From: an uncultured Pelagibacteraceae bacterium | Lineage (GTDB): Bacteria; Pseudomonadota; Alphaproteobacteria; Pelagibacterales; Pelagibacteraceae | Reading direction: 5' to 3' | DNA: 39,071 nt | Assembly (NCBI GenBank): GCA_902536005.1 | Contig: CACAVT010000007.1 | Location: 1-39,071 of the forward strand | Part shown: positions 17,381-25,545 of the stretch, piece after piece | Layout of the letters: every line of letters begins with the position of its first letter | Numbering within the stretch: position 1 is the stretch's first letter | The notes under the pieces: generated by a model | Told to the model about the DNA's origin: nothing | The model's database searches: none | What the model saw: only the letters and a program-made list of their open reading frames with translations | Position numbers and translations under genes: made by a program

Positions 17381-18205
17381 ATGACTTATCTTAATTCAAA
17401 TCAACTTAAACAGTACAATGAAGAAGGATATGTTGCTCCTATAGATGTTTTGACAAAAGAAGAGGCTTTAGAAGCAAAAAATGAAATAGAATTGATAGAA
17501 AAAGAAATGCCAAATGAAATTGACAAATCTGGCAGATATAATGTTCATTTAATCTCTCCTAAACTAGATTCTATTGTCCATAATTCTAAAATTCTTGATG
17601 CTGTTGAAAGTATTATTGGAAAAAATATTTTGGTTTGTAGTACTACTTTATTTATAAAAAATCCTAAACAAGAGGAATTTGTAAGCTATCACCAAGATGC
17701 TAAATATATTGGGTTGGAACCTCACAATTGGGTTACTGCATGGATAGCAATTACAGACTCCAATAATGAAAATGGTTGCATGAGAATGTGGCCAAAATCC
17801 CATATAGAACTAAAAGATCATAACCAAAAATTTAACGAAGGGAATCTATTAACCCGTGGCCAAACAGTAGAAGGAGTTCCAGAAAATGAAATTAAATCTA
17901 TAGAACTTAAAGCTGGTCAAATGTCTTTACACCATCCAAGAATAGTTCATGGCTCAGGGATAAACAAAAGTAATGATAGAAGAATTGGTTTTGTTGTCCA
18001 AAGCTATATAGGTACAAATGTAAAACAAACCTTGGGTAAAAACAGTGTTCAAATTGCTAGAGGAAAAGATGAGCTTCATCATCACGAAGTAATTGGTCGT
18101 ACTAATTCGTTTATGAGTGAAGCAGGTAAATCATTGAGATTAAGAGAAAATAATTATTTGCAAGAAATATTTTATAAAGGTTCAGATAAAAAAGGAACTT
18201 ACTAA
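17381..18205 (+). CDS. Phytanoyl-CoA dioxygenase (PhyH) family Fe(II)/2-oxoglutarate oxygenase
   Basis: A 274-residue non-heme iron oxygenase that would hydroxylate a small substrate using 2-oxoglutarate. The iron facial triad is His104-Asp106 (YHQDAKYIGLEP) and His190 (HHPRIVHGSGIN), with Arg200 or Arg201 for 2-oxoglutarate. VTAWIAITDSNNENGCMRMWPKSH is the standard PhyH strand pair. It lacks the ectoine hydroxylase signature (a WHSDFETWH-type segment), so it is not EctD despite the nearby ehu operon. It begins a run with two Gfo/Idh dehydrogenases, suggesting hydroxylation followed by oxidation of one substrate. Confidence 0.85.
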   Translation: MTYLNSNQLKQYNEEGYVAPIDVLTKEEALEAKNEIELIEKEMPNEIDKSGRYNVHLISPKLDSIVHNSKILDAVESIIGKNILVCSTTLFIKNPKQEEFVSYHQDAKYIGLEPHNWVTAWIAITDSNNENGCMRMWPKSHIELKDHNQKFNEGNLLTRGQTVEGVPENEIKSIELKAGQMSLHHPRIVHGSGINKSNDRRIGFVVQSYIGTNVKQTLGKNSVQIARGKDELHHHEVIGRTNSFMSEAGKSLRLRENNYLQEIFYKGSDKKGTY

Positions 18206-18209
18206 CCAG

Positions 18210-19220
18210 ATGAAGAGGACTATTAATCTTGGAGTGATAGGTATCGATCATGGTCATATCTTTGACATGTTAGATGAAATGTTAAAAGAAGGATGTAAAT
18301 GTGAATATTTTTGGACCGAGGGTGATCCATTAACTCTAAAAGAATTTAGTTCAAAATATCCAAATATTAAAAGAAAAGAAAATAAAGAGGAAATATTAAA
18401 TGACTCAACTATTGATATGATTTTAATATCTTCAATCCCTGCAGATAGAGCTGGTCATTCAATAGATGCATTAAAAGCTGGGAAAGATGTTATGGTAGAT
18501 AAACCAGGCTGTACTACCTTAGATCAGTTAAATAATTTGAAAAACACTGTAAAAGAAACTGGAAAGATATGGTCTGTAAATTTTTCTGAAAGATTTCATG
18601 TTGCTGCAGTTGCTAAAGCAGAAGAATTAGTCAATGAGGGAAAAATTGGTAGAGTAAAGCAAACGATTGGAACTGGTCCCCATAGACAGGGTAATTATGA
18701 AAGACCTGATTGGTTTTATAATCGTCAAAGTTATGGAGGAATTATTACCGATATTGGTTCTCACCAAATTCATCAATTTTTAGTTTTTACAAACTCAAAT
18801 CAGGCAAAAATAAACCATGCATTAGTAGAAAATACTACAAAGAAAGATATGCCTGGTTTTCAAGATTTTGGTGAAGTTAACCTTACTGGTAATGGTGGGC
18901 ATGGCTATATTCGTCTGGATTGGTTTACTCCAGATGCTCTTCCAACCTGGGGAGATGGACGATTGTTAATCCTTGGAGACAAAGGTTTTATTGAAATAAG
19001 AAAATATACAGACTTAGCAAAATCAGAAAAAGGTAATCATTTATTTTTAGCAAATAATGATGAGGTGAAGCATATTGATTGTTCTAATGTTAAACTACCC
19101 TACTTTAGTAATTTAATTACTGATGTTTTAAACAGAACAGAAACTGCATGTCCTCAAGAAATTACTTACCTTTCAATGGAACTTGCTATTAAAGCTCAAG
19201 AGCAAGCTGAAAAAAAATGA
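18210..19220 (+). CDS. Gfo/Idh/MocA family oxidoreductase (first)
   Basis: A 336-residue NAD(P)-dependent dehydrogenase. The N-terminal Rossmann fold opens NLGVIGIDHGH, where the usual GxGxxG is altered to GIDHGH. The catalytic-lysine motif is DKP (97-99) in place of the commoner EKP. A second-domain GGIITDIGSHQIHQF segment supplies His residues near 180-190. Relatives oxidise sugars, inositols or related polyols; the substrate is not evident. It starts 4 nt after the dioxygenase and overlaps the next dehydrogenase by 4 nt (ATGA). Confidence 0.87.
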   Translation: MKRTINLGVIGIDHGHIFDMLDEMLKEGCKCEYFWTEGDPLTLKEFSSKYPNIKRKENKEEILNDSTIDMILISSIPADRAGHSIDALKAGKDVMVDKPGCTTLDQLNNLKNTVKETGKIWSVNFSERFHVAAVAKAEELVNEGKIGRVKQTIGTGPHRQGNYERPDWFYNRQSYGGIITDIGSHQIHQFLVFTNSNQAKINHALVENTTKKDMPGFQDFGEVNLTGNGGHGYIRLDWFTPDALPTWGDGRLLILGDKGFIEIRKYTDLAKSEKGNHLFLANNDEVKHIDCSNVKLPYFSNLITDVLNRTETACPQEITYLSMELAIKAQEQAEKK

Positions 19221-20296
19221 AAAAATACCAAGTAGCAATAATTGGAACCAATATAGGGGCAAAACATTTTGAAGATTTTCAAAAAGTATCAGAGAGATTT
19301 AATGTTCACACATTATGTGGTTTAACTAGGGAGGCTATTGATAAAATATTACAATCAAATACTGAGACAAAAGTTTCTCTAAATTTTGATGATGTATTAA
19401 AAGTTAAAGAAATTGATATCATTGATATTTGCCTTCCACCCCATTTGCATTTTTCTGCTTGTAAAAAAGCTATGGAAGCTGGAAAGCATGTGATTTGTGA
19501 AAAACCATTAGTTTCAAGTCTTAAAGAAGTAGACGAATTAGAAAAAATTAGCAAAGAAACTGGTAAGATTATTTTCCCAGTATTTCAATATCGATATGGT
19601 CTAGGATTTTCAAAATTAAAAGCATTGATCAAATCTGGTTTAGCAGGAAACCCTTTGGTTACATCTTTAGAAACTCATTGGAATAGAGGTAAAGATTATT
19701 ATTCAAAACCTTGGAGAGGAACTTGGGAAGGTGAGCAAGGTGGAGTAATTTTAAGTCACTCTATTCATATTCATGATTTAGTGAGTATGATCCTAGGTCC
19801 TGTTTCAAATGTTTTTGCAAAATTAACAACTAGAGTAAATGATATTGAGGTTGAGGATTGTGCTGCCCTTTCAATTGAAATGGAAAATGGAACTCTAGTG
19901 ACAAGTTCAATTACATTGGGTGCTGCAAACGATACTAGTAGACTTCGATTTTGTTTTGAAGGGTTAACAGCTGAGTCTGGTGCATCACCAGATAAACCAT
20001 ATAGTCCAGCTGATGATAAATGGGACTTTTTACCAAGAGCTCCTATAACCCAAGCTCAAATAGATGAAGTGCTATCAAAAGTAAAACAACCAAAATCATG
20101 GTATGCAGGTATGTTTGAAGAAATTGCAAATAAACTAGATGGATCTCCTAGTGATGAAGTAACTTTATCAGATGCTAGAAAATCTCTAGAATTTGTAACC
20201 GCTGTATATGATTCTTCTAGACAAAATAAAAATATTAAACTTCCAATCAATAAAGATAATCTTTTATATAACTCTTGGTTACCTTTAAATAATTAA
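19217..20296 (+). CDS. Gfo/Idh/MocA family oxidoreductase (second)
   Basis: A 359-residue dehydrogenase with a Rossmann N-terminus (YQVAIIGTNIGAKH), the CEKPLVS motif (94-100) with its catalytic Lys, and a C-terminal domain containing GGVILSHSIHIHDL. It is diverged from its upstream neighbour, so it is not a recent duplicate. The two may act on successive intermediates or form a heteromer. It overlaps the first dehydrogenase by ATGA, and a 155-residue protein follows after 2 nt. Confidence 0.87.
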   Translation: MKKYQVAIIGTNIGAKHFEDFQKVSERFNVHTLCGLTREAIDKILQSNTETKVSLNFDDVLKVKEIDIIDICLPPHLHFSACKKAMEAGKHVICEKPLVSSLKEVDELEKISKETGKIIFPVFQYRYGLGFSKLKALIKSGLAGNPLVTSLETHWNRGKDYYSKPWRGTWEGEQGGVILSHSIHIHDLVSMILGPVSNVFAKLTTRVNDIEVEDCAALSIEMENGTLVTSSITLGAANDTSRLRFCFEGLTAESGASPDKPYSPADDKWDFLPRAPITQAQIDEVLSKVKQPKSWYAGMFEEIANKLDGSPSDEVTLSDARKSLEFVTAVYDSSRQNKNIKLPINKDNLLYNSWLPLNN

Positions 20297-20298
20297 AC

Positions 20299-20766
20299 AT
20301 GGGAGATTTAAATAAAGCACCAAATGATTTTTTTGATAATTGGAATAAGATCCAATCAATGTCATATAAAAATGTTATTGAGCTACTTGTGAAGCGAAGT
20401 AGTGAAAAAAAGATATTAGCTTTAATTCAATTTGAATTAGATCAATTTTCAGAAAATGTTCAAAAGGATTTAATTATTTCTGAAACAAGTTCTTTCTATC
20501 AAGAAATATCTAATCTTTTTAAAGATTCAAACTGGTGGTCAACCGCTACAGTAACAGATGCTTGTAAATATTATTTAAACTGTGCAAGAAATAATATTTC
20601 TCATTTTGAAAACTATGTAGAGGCAGATAGTGATTTGTCTCAAAATCAAAAAAATGAGATATTTGCATTATATCAATTATGTACTTTATTCATTTCTTGG
20701 AATGCTATTAAAGAAAAACAGATCAGAGAAATTATAGATATTAGAAAAAGTTTATTTTTTAGATAA
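20299..20766 (+). CDS. Hypothetical helical protein in dioxygenase operon
   Basis: I do not recognise this 155-residue family. It looks soluble and mainly alpha-helical, with a Trp pair (NWWS) near the middle, no signal peptide and no TM helix. Tight linkage (2 nt from the dehydrogenase stop) and an unbroken frame of this length support a real gene. It may be an accessory or regulatory partner of the operon, but nothing in its sequence shows a function. Confidence 0.7.
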   Translation: MGDLNKAPNDFFDNWNKIQSMSYKNVIELLVKRSSEKKILALIQFELDQFSENVQKDLIISETSSFYQEISNLFKDSNWWSTATVTDACKYYLNCARNNISHFENYVEADSDLSQNQKNEIFALYQLCTLFISWNAIKEKQIREIIDIRKSLFFR

Positions 20767-20777
20767 AATTCATCAAT

Positions 20778-21005
20778 ATGAATAAAGAAAACGCAAGTAA
20801 ACTCTGGAAAATTATTCAGGAAGCTGGCGATTATTTGGTGGGGCAGTTACCTGACCATCCAAATCACCCTAAAGGAAGAAACCCCTATGCTCATGTTGCT
20901 ATATGTGTAAAAAGTAAATTCAATGCAAGCTACAAAGATGTTCCTGATGAAAAATATAATGATGTTATTAAATACATTGAATTTTTAAAACAAAATCCAA
21001 ATTAA
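20778..21005 (+). CDS. Small protein with ORF6C-like C-terminal segment
   Basis: A 75-residue soluble protein. Its C-terminal half (about residues 37-70: HVAICVKSKFNASYKDVPDE, then helical) resembles the ORF6C domain of phage antirepressors, whose core has a SYKDIP-type motif after a short basic helix. The N-terminal half has QLPDHPNHPKGRNPYAH, with several His and Pro. It starts 11 nt after the previous gene and its stop directly abuts that of the convergent amidinotransferase gene. The ORF6C link is pattern recognition only. Confidence 0.65.
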   Translation: MNKENASKLWKIIQEAGDYLVGQLPDHPNHPKGRNPYAHVAICVKSKFNASYKDVPDEKYNDVIKYIEFLKQNPN

Positions 21006-22121
21006 TTATTGTTTTGGAAAGTAATCTTTAAGTTCACCCTCTCGGTAAACATCTGCAGTACAACAATGTAAACCTCCGCCAAAAGCATAGGCATCTCTAA
21101 GTTCTACTGGCACAACTTCCATCCCTAATTTATCCAATTGTTCAGCTTGGTATTTTTCACTTTTTTCCACACAAACAGTTTTAGGATCCAAAACTAAAAC
21201 ATTCATTGATAGCCAAGTTGATGAATAACATAATGGTGGAGGTTCGTTATGTGCTGGTTGTGCACTGTCTACAATTTCCCAACCATTGTCTTCAAATAAT
21301 TTTCTTTGTTCATTAGGAAGTCTTCTTTGTGGGTTATTAATAATTAAACCCTCTTTAATTGGTGTAAAAGTTGCATCAATGTGAATTGGATAAGGATCAC
21401 CTGGGAAATTAACTGCATGAACTCTGTGATCTTTATAATGTCTCTTTAGCCAATCAACTCCTTTTAAATTGGTTGTAAATCCATGTTGAACAACTAAATC
21501 TTTACCAAATCTTAATACGTCTGCTGCATCAAATAACGGTTCTTCTTCAGTGGTTACAAAATATTTTTTTTCAGTCCACTCTAATCTTTTTTGAACACCT
21601 ATTTTATCTGATAAATAATCTTTTCTGTAATCTGCATCAGTTAATCTTGGTTTTGGGGCAGACTCGTGTCTCATATTAGGATCTTGATTATAATAATCTT
21701 TTAGAAGTGGTCGGTAACATAAATATTCAAACCAACGACAACGATAACTCATTGTAGCTTCTAAGATCTCATTACCCACTGTCAACAAAACATCTCTTGG
21801 AGGCATGCAGCCAAACATTGTTTCAGCTTCCCAATCAGGTGTGGAAGTTTTTTGATTAAAATCTATTGGTGTCGGTCGATCAACTTTAATGCCTCTTTTT
21901 TGAAGCATACTAGAAAAATCGTCTAAAAGTTGATTTGCTTTATCGACAGTATCTTTTGTTCTTGGTCCAAACTGACCTCGCATATCACTATCTTCTGGAA
22001 CTTTTGCATCCAAGGCAGGTTCTGGTGCTGGTATACAAGTGCCATCCGCTCTTCCAACAATAACATGTTTTAACGGATCCCACTCATTCCAACTATTAAC
22101 AATAGTTTTATTCTCGCTCAT
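21006..22121 (-). CDS. L-arginine:glycine amidinotransferase (AGAT-like)
   Basis: Transfers the amidino group from arginine to glycine, giving guanidinoacetate and ornithine; the reaction is reversible. The 371 residues align throughout with vertebrate AGAT as I recall it. The triad is Asp198 (FDAADVLRFG), His247 (PIHIDATF) and Cys353 (GGGLHCCTADVYREG), and the Asp-His spacing of 49 equals the human enzyme. Upstream EILEATMSYRCRWFE also matches. It lacks the mitochondrial leader. Other members of this fold use other acceptors (for example in cyanotoxin synthesis), so glycine is likely but unproven. It is last in the operon, 5 nt after the creatinase gene. Confidence 0.88.
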   Translation of the reverse strand: MSENKTIVNSWNEWDPLKHVIVGRADGTCIPAPEPALDAKVPEDSDMRGQFGPRTKDTVDKANQLLDDFSSMLQKRGIKVDRPTPIDFNQKTSTPDWEAETMFGCMPPRDVLLTVGNEILEATMSYRCRWFEYLCYRPLLKDYYNQDPNMRHESAPKPRLTDADYRKDYLSDKIGVQKRLEWTEKKYFVTTEEEPLFDAADVLRFGKDLVVQHGFTTNLKGVDWLKRHYKDHRVHAVNFPGDPYPIHIDATFTPIKEGLIINNPQRRLPNEQRKLFEDNGWEIVDSAQPAHNEPPPLCYSSTWLSMNVLVLDPKTVCVEKSEKYQAEQLDKLGMEVVPVELRDAYAFGGGLHCCTADVYREGELKDYFPKQ

Positions 22122-22126
22122 TAAAA

Positions 22127-23344
22127 TTAGTTTTTTATAATATTATGCTCAGGACCAAAAGGAAATTTTGTAATATTTTCTGCTCCATCTTTACCAATCA
22201 CTAGAATATCGTGTTCTCTATATCCACCTGCACCAGGATTACCTTCTGGGATCATTATCATTGGCTCCATTGAAACGACCATGTTTTCTTCTAACACTGT
22301 ATCAATATCCTCTCTTAATTCTAATCCAGCTTCTCTTCCATAAAAGTGAGAAAGCATACCAAATGAATGTCCGTAACCAAAAGTTCTATAATGAAGGTAA
22401 CCAAGTTCAGCAAACAATTCATTTAACTCATGACAAATATCTGAACATTTAACACCTGGTTTAATCAATTCTAATCCTCGCTTATGCACTTTTACATTTG
22501 CTTCCCATGCCTTAAGTGATTCATCGTTAGCATGATCTAAAAATAAAGTTCGCTCTAGCGCAGTGTAGTATCCTGAGATCATTGGAAAAGTATTTAAAGA
22601 TAAAATATCTCCTTTAACTAATTTTCTATTAGTCTTTGGATTGTGAGCTCCATCAGTATTGATACCAGATTGAAACCATACCCAAGTGTCCATGTACTCT
22701 GCCCCTGGATAACTTTTAACAATCTCTCTTTCCATTCTATCTCTTGCTGCAATTGCTACTTCGATCTCTGTATTATCTTCTCTAATGTTTTTAACTATTT
22801 CTTCACCACCAATATCTGCAATTCTTGAGCCATTTTTGATGATCTCAATTTCTTCATTCGATTTAATCATTCTAAGTTTCATTAGATATTTTGAAACATC
22901 ACTAAAAACAGAGAAAGTAAAAATAGACCCTATTTTTTCTCGCATATCTAACGTGACATGATCATTTTCTATTCCAATATTTTTTGGAGGTTCATCTCTT
23001 CCAATAATTGAAACAATGGCTCTTAAAAAATTATCCCTTTTCCAATCAGTATAAATAACGTTATCACAATGAGATCTACGCCAAGGTTGACTTGCATCAA
23101 TATTAGCTGAAATTGTTGAAATTTTACTTTGAGTTATCACACATCCGTATGGTCTACCAAAAGAACAATAAATAAAACCTGTGTAATATGCAACGTTATG
23201 CATTGAGGTTAAGATAACCATATTAAGACCATTTTGGTCCATCACTGATCTAAGTTTACTTACTCGATCGTTATATTCTTTATCAGTAAATGGTAATTTT
23301 ACTTTTTCACCGTTTTTAAGTTCAAAAAAATCTGGCCGTTCCAT
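22127..23344 (-). CDS. Creatinase (creatine amidinohydrolase)
   Basis: Hydrolyses creatine to sarcosine and urea in the cytoplasm. The 405 residues (Pseudomonas enzyme about 403) share long identical blocks with it as I recall, such as FQSGINTDGAHNP and TFGYGHSFG. Catalytic and binding residues are present with a constant +2 offset: Phe62, Arg64, His234, Glu264, Arg337, Glu360 and His378. The two metal-binding Asp of M24 metallopeptidases are replaced (Asn251 in LSLNTF, Ala262 in GYYTALERT), as expected for metal-free creatinase and against a prolidase. It sits between the EamA permease (1-nt gap) and AGAT (5-nt gap). Confidence 0.93.
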   Translation of the reverse strand: MERPDFFELKNGEKVKLPFTDKEYNDRVSKLRSVMDQNGLNMVILTSMHNVAYYTGFIYCSFGRPYGCVITQSKISTISANIDASQPWRRSHCDNVIYTDWKRDNFLRAIVSIIGRDEPPKNIGIENDHVTLDMREKIGSIFTFSVFSDVSKYLMKLRMIKSNEEIEIIKNGSRIADIGGEEIVKNIREDNTEIEVAIAARDRMEREIVKSYPGAEYMDTWVWFQSGINTDGAHNPKTNRKLVKGDILSLNTFPMISGYYTALERTLFLDHANDESLKAWEANVKVHKRGLELIKPGVKCSDICHELNELFAELGYLHYRTFGYGHSFGMLSHFYGREAGLELREDIDTVLEENMVVSMEPMIMIPEGNPGAGGYREHDILVIGKDGAENITKFPFGPEHNIIKN

Positions 23345-23345
23345 A

Positions 23346-24251
23346 TTAATTTAATGCAATATATCTTTTGTTCCATCTCATTATTAAACTGTAATAAAAT
23401 ATAGATACAAAAAGAAAAAAACCACCGATTATAGTATTTGTGGATGGCACTTCATTAATACCAAATAATGGTAACCAAACCCAAAAAATTCCTCCTACAA
23501 CTTCAGTTAAAGATAATAAAGTCAATTCTGCTGCTGGTATCGCTTTAGATCCAATTGAATATAAAATTAAGCCAAAACAAACTAGTGTTCCATGCAAAGA
23601 AAATAAAGCTCCGTTATAACTAGATGAAAAGAAAACTAAGTTGTTTGATAAAATCATAATTGTCGCAAACACAAAACAAAAGAAACCTGCAAAAGCTACC
23701 GTTGTGAATTTTGGTGTTTCTTTTCTCCATCTAAGAGTTACAGAAAAAATTGAGAAACCAATTGAGGAAGTTAAACCAAATACAAAACCAATTAATGATT
23801 TTTCACCAGTACTTCCAAGTGCCATAATAATGATACCAACTGTTGCAATTATTATTGATATCCACACATTGAGAGAAATTTTTTCTCTCAAAAATAAAAA
23901 TGCCAATAATGCTGTAAAAAAAGGCATTGCTGCTAAACAAAGTAATGTAACTGCAGCGCTAGTATTTGTAATTGAATAAATAAATGTAATCATAGCGATC
24001 CCCAATCCAGATCCACCGATTACTCCAGATAAACCTATTTTATAATAGTTTTTGTAAAAATTTTTTCCCTCCTCAAAAAATAAATAAAGATTTAATAAGA
24101 TGAAAATTGTTAAACCTCTGCCGAAAATATACTGCCAAGGTACCAATTGAGGATTATCCATATATCGAACTACTAATGGGCCAAACGACCATAATAGACC
24201 AGCAAAAAGTACAACGGGAATGGCTATTCTTGGATTTCTCAACTGTAACAT
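23346..24251 (-). CDS. EamA/DMT-family permease of the creatinase operon
   Basis: A 301-residue inner-membrane protein with ten predicted TM helices in two EamA repeats. Repeat ends are MPFFTALLAFLFLREKISLNVW and LTEVVGGIFWVWLPLFGINEVPSTNTIIGG. It is the promoter-proximal gene of the operon, with 1 nt to the creatinase start. Position suggests transport of creatine, guanidinoacetate or a product, but EamA proteins often export, so direction and substrate are open. It is unlike the EamA gene at 11200 apart from general fold motifs. Confidence 0.85.
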   Translation of the reverse strand: MLQLRNPRIAIPVVLFAGLLWSFGPLVVRYMDNPQLVPWQYIFGRGLTIFILLNLYLFFEEGKNFYKNYYKIGLSGVIGGSGLGIAMITFIYSITNTSAAVTLLCLAAMPFFTALLAFLFLREKISLNVWISIIIATVGIIIMALGSTGEKSLIGFVFGLTSSIGFSIFSVTLRWRKETPKFTTVAFAGFFCFVFATIMILSNNLVFFSSSYNGALFSLHGTLVCFGLILYSIGSKAIPAAELTLLSLTEVVGGIFWVWLPLFGINEVPSTNTIIGGFFLFVSIFYYSLIMRWNKRYIALN

Positions 24252-24264
24252 AATGAGAAATCTA

Positions 24265-24284
24265 ATTGTAAATAGAATTTTCTA
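24265..24284 (-). promoter_or_regulatory. Candidate -10 box and operator upstream of the creatinase operon
   Basis: In the 49-nt gap between moeA and the EamA gene, the minus strand reads TAGAA-AA-TTCTA (inverted repeat, 24273-24284) followed 2 nt later by TACAAT (24265-24270), 13 nt before the EamA ATG. No good -35 box is visible at the right distance. A repressor site overlapping the promoter is possible, but short AT-rich inverted repeats are common here. The operon could also be read through from moeA. Confidence 0.22.
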
Positions 24285-24300
24285 CAACAAAAATACGTTT

Positions 24301-25545
24301 CTAAACTAAATTTTGATTTGAAAGGTTGGGGAAAAAACAATCAACGATATCTCCTTTTTTAAATTTTGATTTACCTGCTGGTAACAAAACCCAAATATTT
24401 GATTTTACAAATGATTTAACTCTAAAAGATTCTTGCCCTTTTAAAATTTCAACATTTAATTTTCCATTCTTAGTTGTGCTTAATTGGCTCTTTACAAATC
24501 TTGTGAAATTAATTTTTTTATTAAAACTGTTCGTCAAAATAGCTTTAATTGATTTTTCTTCTGATAATCCTAAAGCATTAAAAATATATGGAATTACAAA
24601 AAATCTAAAACATGCAGCTGAGGAAATTGGATTTCCAGGGAGTCCAAATATTGCTTTTTCTTTACCTTTAATTTTTGCAAACATAATTGGTTTTCCAGGC
24701 CTTATTGCAGCACTTTTAAAGTAGCTTGATAAATTAAATTTTTTAACAACATCAGGTATAAAATCAAACTTACCTGCGGACACTGCACCTGAAGTAATAA
24801 TAATATCATCTTTAGATTTGATTAATTTATTTATTTTTTGTTTAAAAATATTTTGATGATTATCTCTCAATATACTCCCGCTTTTAAAATTAAATAAAAA
24901 ATTTTGATTTAAGTTTTTTATATAGTGTGTATTGGAATTTCTTACCATCCAATTTGGAATATTATCTTTGTCCGATATTTCTTTTCCTGTTGAAAAAAAT
25001 AATATGTTTATTCTTTTTTTTACTTTAATTTGTTTAATACCTAAACTTTTAAAAGCTAAAATATGGTTTGGTTGAATAATTGTATTTTTTTTTATTACAA
25101 CCTCACCTTTTCTATAATCTGAACCTGCAAACCTAACGTGATCGAATTTTTTTATTTTTCGGTCAATTAAAATATATTTTTTATTAGGCGCAAAAATTAT
25201 TTGCTCTATGGGAATAATTGTGTCAAAACCCTTTGGAATAATTCCTCCAGTCATTATTTCTGCAGTATTAAATTTTTTTATCTTTTTTTTAAATGGTTTC
25301 ATTCCTGCTGCAATTGAGCCAATAATTTTAAATTTTTTTGGGAATTTTTTTTTTAATCCATTAGTATCTTTTGAATTAATTGCGTAACCATCAAATGCAG
25401 CATTATTCCCTGCAGGATAATCTATATTAGAATAAATATTGGTAGAAACTACTCTATTTAGAGAATTTATACTCTTTATGGTTTCCTCTTTAATTTTAAT
25501 TTTTGCTTTTTTTAAAATTGTCTTAGATTTTTCGTAACTAATCAT
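24301..25545 (-). CDS. moeA: Molybdopterin molybdenumtransferase MoeA
   Basis: Inserts molybdate into adenylated molybdopterin, the last step of molybdenum cofactor synthesis. The 414 residues show the MoeA order: N-terminal NAAFDGYAI near residue 48, AGMKPFKKKIKKFNTAEIMTGG, the MoCF-binding domain with IIITSGAVSAGKFDF, and the LPGNPISSAACFRFF motif near 300. The protein is extremely Lys-rich. It overlaps mobA by 8 nt and is divergent from the formate dehydrogenase block that would use its product. Confidence 0.94.
   Translation of the reverse strand: MISYEKSKTILKKAKIKIKEETIKSINSLNRVVSTNIYSNIDYPAGNNAAFDGYAINSKDTNGLKKKFPKKFKIIGSIAAGMKPFKKKIKKFNTAEIMTGGIIPKGFDTIIPIEQIIFAPNKKYILIDRKIKKFDHVRFAGSDYRKGEVVIKKNTIIQPNHILAFKSLGIKQIKVKKRINILFFSTGKEISDKDNIPNWMVRNSNTHYIKNLNQNFLFNFKSGSILRDNHQNIFKQKINKLIKSKDDIIITSGAVSAGKFDFIPDVVKKFNLSSYFKSAAIRPGKPIMFAKIKGKEKAIFGLPGNPISSAACFRFFVIPYIFNALGLSEEKSIKAILTNSFNKKINFTRFVKSQLSTTKNGKLNVEILKGQESFRVKSFVKSNIWVLLPAGKSKFKKGDIVDCFFPNLSNQNLV

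Noticed and set aside
17381..18205. The dioxygenase as ectoine hydroxylase EctD, suggested by the adjacent Ehu-type transporter
   Set aside because: EctD carries a characteristic WHSDFETWH-type segment; here the iron motif is YHQDAKYIGLEP. General PhyH membership is all that can be supported.
22127..23344. The M24-family protein as a prolidase or methionine aminopeptidase
   Set aside because: The metal-binding Asp pair is replaced by Asn251 and Ala262, while the creatinase-specific residues Phe62, Arg64, His234, Glu264, Arg337, Glu360 and His378 are all present.
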